Shown here: positions 6,608-10,661 of the stretch, one piece after another
How positions within the stretch are numbered: position 1 is the first letter of the stretch
How the letters are laid out: each line of letters opens with the position of its first letter
NCBI GenBank assembly: GCA_937920455.1
Contig: CALETX010000313.1
Coordinates: 1 to 10,661, forward strand
Length of the DNA stretch: 10,661 bases
Direction: 5' to 3'
Source of the DNA: an uncultured bacterium
Lineage (GTDB): Bacteria > Verrucomicrobiota > Kiritimatiellia > UBA8416 > CALETX01
Notes under the pieces: model-generated
What the model saw: the letters and a program-made list of their open reading frames with translations, nothing else
The model's database searches: none
Told to the model about the DNA's origin: nothing
Translations under genes and position numbers: made by a program

Positions 6608-8692
6608 ATGACACAGGACTGGCGATCGCAGATACTGGATCCGGAGGGAATGAAACAGCGACGGGAAGAGTATTTTCGTTTTGCAAGACGAATGGGCCCT
6701 TTCGTTTTCAAGCCCGACGGCACTTATCAACCCACGACAGAGCGTGATGGCAGAATAGCATACTGGATACTTCCAGCTTTTCTTTCCTCAGCGGATCCTG
6801 CAGACAGGGACTTTGGAAACCGCATTTACGCCGCCGCCGTTGGCTGGAACGCCTATGACGTGTTCATGACTTCATGTACGGCAGCAAACCTCGCCCGTCA
6901 TGGGAAACAAATGACTCCAGAGCTGCGCAAGCGCTCGGAAGAACATTTGGCTCGCTTTTCCATGGGCGAGAATGGCCGAAAGCCAGGCGCTGCCATTTAT
7001 GACTACATGTTTCACGGTTATAACGACAACATGCCCTCGATGGCAACCCGCACGCTACTTCTTGCAAGCGAGATACTCAATAGAGCCGACATGGCCGATG
7101 CCGGGCTCTTCCTTCTGGAAGGCCTCTGCGCTCATCTTGAAAGGCGCGGCCTCCTTTCCGAGTATACCAGCGGCACATATACGCCCATTTCCCTTGTAAG
7201 TCTGCTTGACATCGCCGAGTTATCCTCCAACCGCGATGCGCGTGAAATGGCGCAGGCATGCGCAAACAGGATTCTGCTCGACATTCTCTGCCACTGGCAC
7301 TGGGAAGTGGGCGGGCTGGGCTGCTCCATGTCACGGGCCTATACCTCTGACAATACCGAAACTCTTTCCATCGTGAACGCCTATATCTGGTATATTTCCG
7401 GCCACCCAATGGCTGTCAATCCCATTGAGGCGCTGAGCGACCGCAACTTCGCCGGCGTGGTGCACCACGAGAGAAATATCGGGTTCAACCTTGCACAGTT
7501 TGTAGAGGTCATGAATGCTTCGCACGAAGGAGTGCCAGATAAAATTGTTCAGTTTGTCCGCAGACAACGCACATATCCCTACGAGGTCATCGCCTCTACC
7601 GACTGGAGCGAAGCCGGCCTTCATGGGGGCGGCGGTTCCCGCGGCTATGTCACCAGAGCGTTTCAACGCCATCTTTGGGGACTCGGCACATGCGCCGAAA
7701 CCGGCACAGGCGCGGCTACTGGTCAGCAACTGGTGTTTCACGGCGTTTTGTCCGCTTCACCACAGCCTTCATGCTGGAAAGACCGCGTCGCCTTCTGGCA
7801 TCGGCTTCTTGCCGATGAGCCCGATCAGGGCGATCCTGTCACTCAAAGAGGAGTGTCGCCCCATGCGGGCGGTTTTGCGGCCGACAAATCATCCCAAAAG
7901 ACCTCATCTCTGGACGGTCCGGCGCCGGAACATTCCAATGTGAACGATTGGGGCCGTTATCAGACCGTCCAGAGAAACGGAACCGTTTTGGGGCTTGGCG
8001 CAATTTCACCTTTGCTCGACGGCAAGACAATAAAACATCTTCGTTTCAGCGTTCTGTTTACGGCTCGTCTGGTCATGCCCGATGAAATGTGGGAAAATGA
8101 CCGCCGCCTGTCCTCATGGGAAGGCGATGCCCTGCCCAAAGCATGGCATTTCCTCCGCTATGGAGACGTGTATGTCGCTGTCCGCCTCAGCGCCATGGTT
8201 CGGCGCAAACCCTCTCGCGTGCTCCGCGTTCTAAAAAATGGCTACCTACGTGTTGAGGCCCAGTTGATCGAGGGTCAGGCCGTGACAATCTCCCCCGAGT
8301 TCAGGGAGTGGGCTGAATACGGGTATGTGTTCGAAATCGCCGACAAGGAAGAGGTTGGAAATTTCGAACAGTTCAGAGCGCAGGTCTTGAAGTGCAAGTG
8401 GGAATACTACCACAGCTTCCACAGGAACAGCCGGTATATCGGCCGCAACGGCGAACTGCAGATTTCCGACTCAGTTATGGGAGGCACTGCGCGATTCAGA
8501 GCTATTGATGGACGGTGCGAAATGCCGATCCCCTTTGCAGCCACCGGACTCGATCCGACGTTGACTCGCCTTTTCCCGGATGGCCGCCGCATAAAACAGC
8601 GTCGAATCTCATATCGTCCTGATTGGGTTGGCTCTCCCTATTACGACAGGTATTGGCAGGTCCTGGAAGCAGATATTCCTCAACACTCATGA
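6608..8692 (+). CDS. Large protein of unknown function, possibly an alpha/alpha-toroid glycan-active enzyme
   Basis: 694 residues; I do not recognise the family with certainty. No signal peptide or membrane segment is seen, so it should be cytoplasmic. Residues about 60-380 look helix-rich with aromatic and polar clusters: YDYMFHGYNDNMPSMATRTL (131-150), LLSEYTSGTYTPISL (182-196), CHWHWEVGGLGCSMSRAYTS (228-247), TDWSEAGLHGGGGSRGYV (331-348). This pattern resembles the (alpha/alpha) toroids of polysaccharide lyases and some glycoside hydrolases. Residues about 450-690 look beta-rich (WGRYQTVQRNGTVLGLGAIS, 448-467; WHFLRYGDVYVAVRLSAMV, 513-531), as in the C-terminal beta-sandwich of such enzymes. 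The linker at about 400-450 is polar. The fold reading is by eye only. The start at 6608 has a GGGAG site six bases ahead. The stop overlaps the next start, so it is probably made in step with the second oxidoreductase. Likely role: processing an imported amino-sugar oligomer. Confidence 0.7.
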   Translation: MTQDWRSQILDPEGMKQRREEYFRFARRMGPFVFKPDGTYQPTTERDGRIAYWILPAFLSSADPADRDFGNRIYAAAVGWNAYDVFMTSCTAANLARHGKQMTPELRKRSEEHLARFSMGENGRKPGAAIYDYMFHGYNDNMPSMATRTLLLASEILNRADMADAGLFLLEGLCAHLERRGLLSEYTSGTYTPISLVSLLDIAELSSNRDAREMAQACANRILLDILCHWHWEVGGLGCSMSRAYTSDNTETLSIVNAYIWYISGHPMAVNPIEALSDRNFAGVVHHERNIGFNLAQFVEVMNASHEGVPDKIVQFVRRQRTYPYEVIASTDWSEAGLHGGGGSRGYVTRAFQRHLWGLGTCAETGTGAATGQQLVFHGVLSASPQPSCWKDRVAFWHRLLADEPDQGDPVTQRGVSPHAGGFAADKSSQKTSSLDGPAPEHSNVNDWGRYQTVQRNGTVLGLGAISPLLDGKTIKHLRFSVLFTARLVMPDEMWENDRRLSSWEGDALPKAWHFLRYGDVYVAVRLSAMVRRKPSRVLRVLKNGYLRVEAQLIEGQAVTISPEFREWAEYGYVFEIADKEEVGNFEQFRAQVLKCKWEYYHSFHRNSRYIGRNGELQISDSVMGGTARFRAIDGRCEMPIPFAATGLDPTLTRLFPDGRRIKQRRISYRPDWVGSPYYDRYWQVLEADIPQHS
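8689..8692 (+). promoter_or_regulatory. ATGA start/stop overlap (translational coupling)
   Basis: The ATG of the second oxidoreductase overlaps the TGA of the 694-residue protein gene. No good ribosome site precedes it (nearest GGAAG at 8665-8669 is too far), so reinitiation by ribosomes finishing the upstream gene is the likely route. The next in-frame ATG (8710) would remove seven residues and is a less likely alternative. Confidence 0.7.
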
Positions 8693-9834
8693 AACCAAAG
8701 GCTCTCAGAATGGCTGTCGTTGGATTTGGGGCAGCGGGCAGGCATCATTGCCGCACCATAGCAACAGAAGTGCAGGAAATGCGCCTCACCGCAGTTGTCG
8801 AGCCGGACCCGTCGGCAGCAAAAAAGGCGGCCGAAGAATATGATGTGCCATGCTTCGCCAACCATCGGGAACTCATCCGGTCACGCATGTGCGATGCTGT
8901 GAGCATTGCGACTCCCCATGTGGCGCACGCTGATGTGGCAATCGAATGTCTCAAAAGCGGCCTTCATGTGCTTTGCGAAAAACCGCTTGCCGATACTGCC
9001 GGCCAGGCGGCGCGTATGGTGGCTTGCGCGCGGCGGCATAGGCGTGTCCTGGGAGTTGTTTTCCAGAGACGCTTTGAACCCGCTGTTCGAAAAGCTCTTC
9101 AATTCATAAGCGAAGGCAGACTCGGCCGGATACAAAGAACGTGTCTGGTTTTCACCGATTTTCGGACTCAGGTATATTTCGAATCTAACCCCTGGCGAGG
9201 CACCTGGATTGGCGAAGGTGGCGGTGTGCTGTTGAACCAATCGCCACACAGCATGGATATATTCGTGCGTCTGGCAGGCCTTCCAGTGCGCGTGACAGGC
9301 CGGCTTCACACCAGGCTGCACCGCATAGAGGTCGAGGACGAGGCCGAAGCAATGCTTGTTTACAGCAACGGAGCGACCGGCTATGTCTTTCTCTCGACCA
9401 CCGAACCGTACCGGGAACGGATCGAAATTGTGGGCGACAAGGGAACGCTCACGCTCAGCGGGACCAGCCTGGAAATATCCGACTATGGCATCAGCCTGCA
9501 TCACCTTTGCCGGAACAGCTCAGATCCGTGGGACAGGCCTCGGAGCGTTGTGAAAAGATTTGAAGGCGGAGAAAGCGCCGGACACGGCGCCGTTATGCGT
9601 GACTTCGCGCGGCATGTCATGCTCGGCAGACCTCACATCGGCGAGGCAGCATCCGCCGTCTGGTCGCTGGAACTTGCAAACGCTATCACATTATCCCACT
9701 GGCTTGGACACGAGGTCTCGGTGCCCATAAATCATAGACTTTACCAAGCCAAACTCGCCGAACTCAGGCGCCAATCATCTCTGCGCCGCGTGCATCGAGT
9801 TAACCGCGTCACGGATCCGCGCATGCGTACCTGA
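8689..9834 (+). CDS. Gfo/Idh/MocA-family NAD(P)-dependent oxidoreductase (second of two)
   Basis: 381 residues. Rossmann domain with MAVVGFGAAGRHHCRTI (8-24), GxGxxG at 12-17, VSIATPHVAHADVAI (71-85), and CEKPLA (96-101) with the catalytic lysine K98. The substrate domain keeps the orthodox block WRGTWIGEGGGVLLNQSPHS (169-188), ending with H187 and followed by D190, as in many sugar dehydrogenases and nucleotide-sugar 3-dehydrogenases such as WlbA. It is clearly divergent from the first oxidoreductase of the operon, so the two probably act on different substrates or at different steps and are not a recent duplication. No signal peptide. The C-terminal 30 or so residues form an arginine-rich tail (LRRQSSLRRVHRVNRV, 358-373, then TDPRMRT) beyond the usual end of the fold. 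Last gene of the operon, translationally coupled to the 694-residue protein, so the two may share a substrate. The stop is 15 bp from the end of the convergent gene. Confidence 0.88.
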   Translation: MKPKALRMAVVGFGAAGRHHCRTIATEVQEMRLTAVVEPDPSAAKKAAEEYDVPCFANHRELIRSRMCDAVSIATPHVAHADVAIECLKSGLHVLCEKPLADTAGQAARMVACARRHRRVLGVVFQRRFEPAVRKALQFISEGRLGRIQRTCLVFTDFRTQVYFESNPWRGTWIGEGGGVLLNQSPHSMDIFVRLAGLPVRVTGRLHTRLHRIEVEDEAEAMLVYSNGATGYVFLSTTEPYRERIEIVGDKGTLTLSGTSLEISDYGISLHHLCRNSSDPWDRPRSVVKRFEGGESAGHGAVMRDFARHVMLGRPHIGEAASAVWSLELANAITLSHWLGHEVSVPINHRLYQAKLAELRRQSSLRRVHRVNRVTDPRMRT

Positions 9835-9849
9835 AGAACTTTCAGCAGC

Positions 9850-10661
9850 CTACCGGCGGGCCCGGCGCGCGGATTTAAGACTTCGGACACACAACCACCG
9901 TGGAGGCATGTTCAGCAGTGCGATGATGCTGGTGGGGTGTTCGTTGCGAAAACATCGCTTCGGTAACTTCCCGCCAGGTCTCAGCTTTCCGGTAAGCACA
10001 AAAGGCGGATTGATTCTCGGATAAGTAAACCCTTCAGGCGATTTCTTCAGTTTTTCGGCCGCTTCAAGAGCGCCAGTCCTGATCATTGTCCTTGCCTTGC
10101 GCGGGGAAATGTGTATAGCGCTCAGCTTCGAGCGAGAGTAGTTCTCCGCATCGAGTCCGTCGAGCCCATCCGGCAGCAAACCTTGCTTCACAGCCACTGT
10201 CACAACACCAGGCGTCAGGGCGGCAGCCTCCTCGGCCAGAGCCTTTTCCCCGCAGGCCAGTATTGTCGGCACGCCAAGCTCCATGGCGCAGAGCGCAAGC
10301 TGGCCATACTCCCCGATTGAAATGCCGTTTAGTGAAAGGTCAACATATTCGAAACTCTGCGTGTGAGTCATGTGGGAAAACGGCGTGCCTGCTTTGGCAT
10401 GCTGGCCCACAAATGCCAGCCCGGCGAAACTGCGGTCCAGACCCCATGGCCACGTGGGGCTCGGCGGCCCTCTCATCAGAAGTGCGCGCTCATCAAGAAG
10501 GTCCGGCTGAATGCCGCCGCAACCGTGCCCGTCCACTACAAGTACCTCGTCTGCTCCACCTGCAAAGAAACCGTCAACAGCGGCATTTACCTCCTCGGTA
10601 AGCAACCGCTGGCCATCACGGAAAAAGCGGCCGGCAGGGTAGACCCAGTCTTCGAAGTTAA
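9850..10661 (-). CDS. M55-family D-aminopeptidase (DppA-like), N-terminus cut by the window edge
   Basis: The frame stays open to the right edge, giving at least 269 codons. The TTG at 10603-10605 is an internal leucine, since NFEDWVYPAGRFFRDGQRL reads straight into LTEEVNAAVDGFF in family-like fashion. Numbering from that TTG as residue 1: DGHG (25-28) with H27 matching metal ligand His60 of Bacillus DppA; FVGQHAKAGT (65-74) with H69 matching His104; MTHTQS (79-84) with H81 matching the catalytic His115; GEYGQL (98-103) with E99 matching Glu133. The first metal-binding Asp/Glu pair lies beyond the window. Family members are cytoplasmic zinc enzymes that cut D-amino-acid dipeptides or oligopeptides such as D-Ala-D-Ala. 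The C-terminus ends in an arginine-rich stretch (LKSARRARR). It is convergent with the sugar operon and so is separately transcribed. Confidence 0.86.
   Translation of the reverse strand, partial: NFEDWVYPAGRFFRDGQRLLTEEVNAAVDGFFAGGADEVLVVDGHGCGGIQPDLLDERALLMRGPPSPTWPWGLDRSFAGLAFVGQHAKAGTPFSHMTHTQSFEYVDLSLNGISIGEYGQLALCAMELGVPTILACGEKALAEEAAALTPGVVTVAVKQGLLPDGLDGLDAENYSRSKLSAIHISPRKARTMIRTGALEAAEKLKKSPEGFTYPRINPPFVLTGKLRPGGKLPKRCFRNEHPTSIIALLNMPPRWLCVRSLKSARRARR

Noticed and set aside
9853..9870. GC-rich palindromic stretch between the convergent genes as a terminator
   Set aside because: CGGGCCCG is a loop-less palindrome with no T-run on either side, and it lies inside the coding end of the D-aminopeptidase gene.
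9850..9960. Frameshift near the end of the D-aminopeptidase gene
   Set aside because: Another frame reads a short TAEHASTVVVCPKS before its own stop, but the main frame is continuous and gives a plausible M55 C-terminus (NEHPTSIIALLNM), so there is no need for a frameshift.
10603..10605. TTG start for the D-aminopeptidase
   Set aside because: The upstream frame stays open to the window edge with family-like sequence, and the M55 N-terminal metal-binding residues must lie further upstream.

Overview
This is a bacterial window with compact gene packing, moderately high GC, clear Shine-Dalgarno sites before several genes and no introns. I cannot place the species. The mix of a zinc-less ROK-like kinase, a PIG-L-type deacetylase, two Gfo/Idh/MocA proteins and a CHASE2 sensor would suit a glycan-degrading bacterium such as a PVC-superphylum member (Lentisphaerota, Verrucomicrobiota, Planctomycetota). 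That placement is a guess from gene content, not a measurement.

Layout. (1) Positions 1-928, minus strand: the 5' part of a membrane protein with a CHASE2 extracytoplasmic sensor domain; its output domain lies beyond the left edge. (2) 929-1169: a 241-bp divergent intergenic region with one weak promoter candidate and two short palindromes. (3) 1170-9834, plus strand: seven same-strand genes with gaps of 54 bp or less, almost certainly one operon. In order they are a ROK-like sugar kinase with an extra N-terminal domain, a PIG-L/LmbE deacetylase, a DegT/DnrJ/EryC1-family PLP aminotransferase, a Gfo/Idh/MocA oxidoreductase, a NagB-type glucosamine-6-phosphate deaminase, a 694-residue protein of unknown function, and a second Gfo/Idh/MocA oxidoreductase whose start overlaps the previous stop (ATGA). 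(4) 9850-10661, minus strand: an M55 D-aminopeptidase, convergent with the operon and cut by the right edge before its N-terminus.

How the genes may work together (inference). De-N-acetylase, sugar kinase and NagB together make a complete route from an N-acetylated hexosamine to fructose-6-phosphate plus ammonia, with the PIG-L enzyme standing where NagA usually stands. A PLP sugar aminotransferase and two NAD(P)-dependent sugar oxidoreductases are not needed for plain GlcNAc. Their presence suggests an unusual amino sugar, for example one aminated at another carbon or linked in a way that needs oxidation at a ring carbon before cleavage. The 694-residue protein is the best candidate for the glycan-processing step. 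No operon protein shows a signal peptide or membrane segment and no transporter is in the window, so the pathway appears cytoplasmic and its importer must lie elsewhere. The neighbouring D-aminopeptidase raises the possibility of peptidoglycan-derived substrates, but it is on the other strand and the link is weak.

No tRNA, rRNA, CRISPR array, insertion sequence or phage gene was seen.
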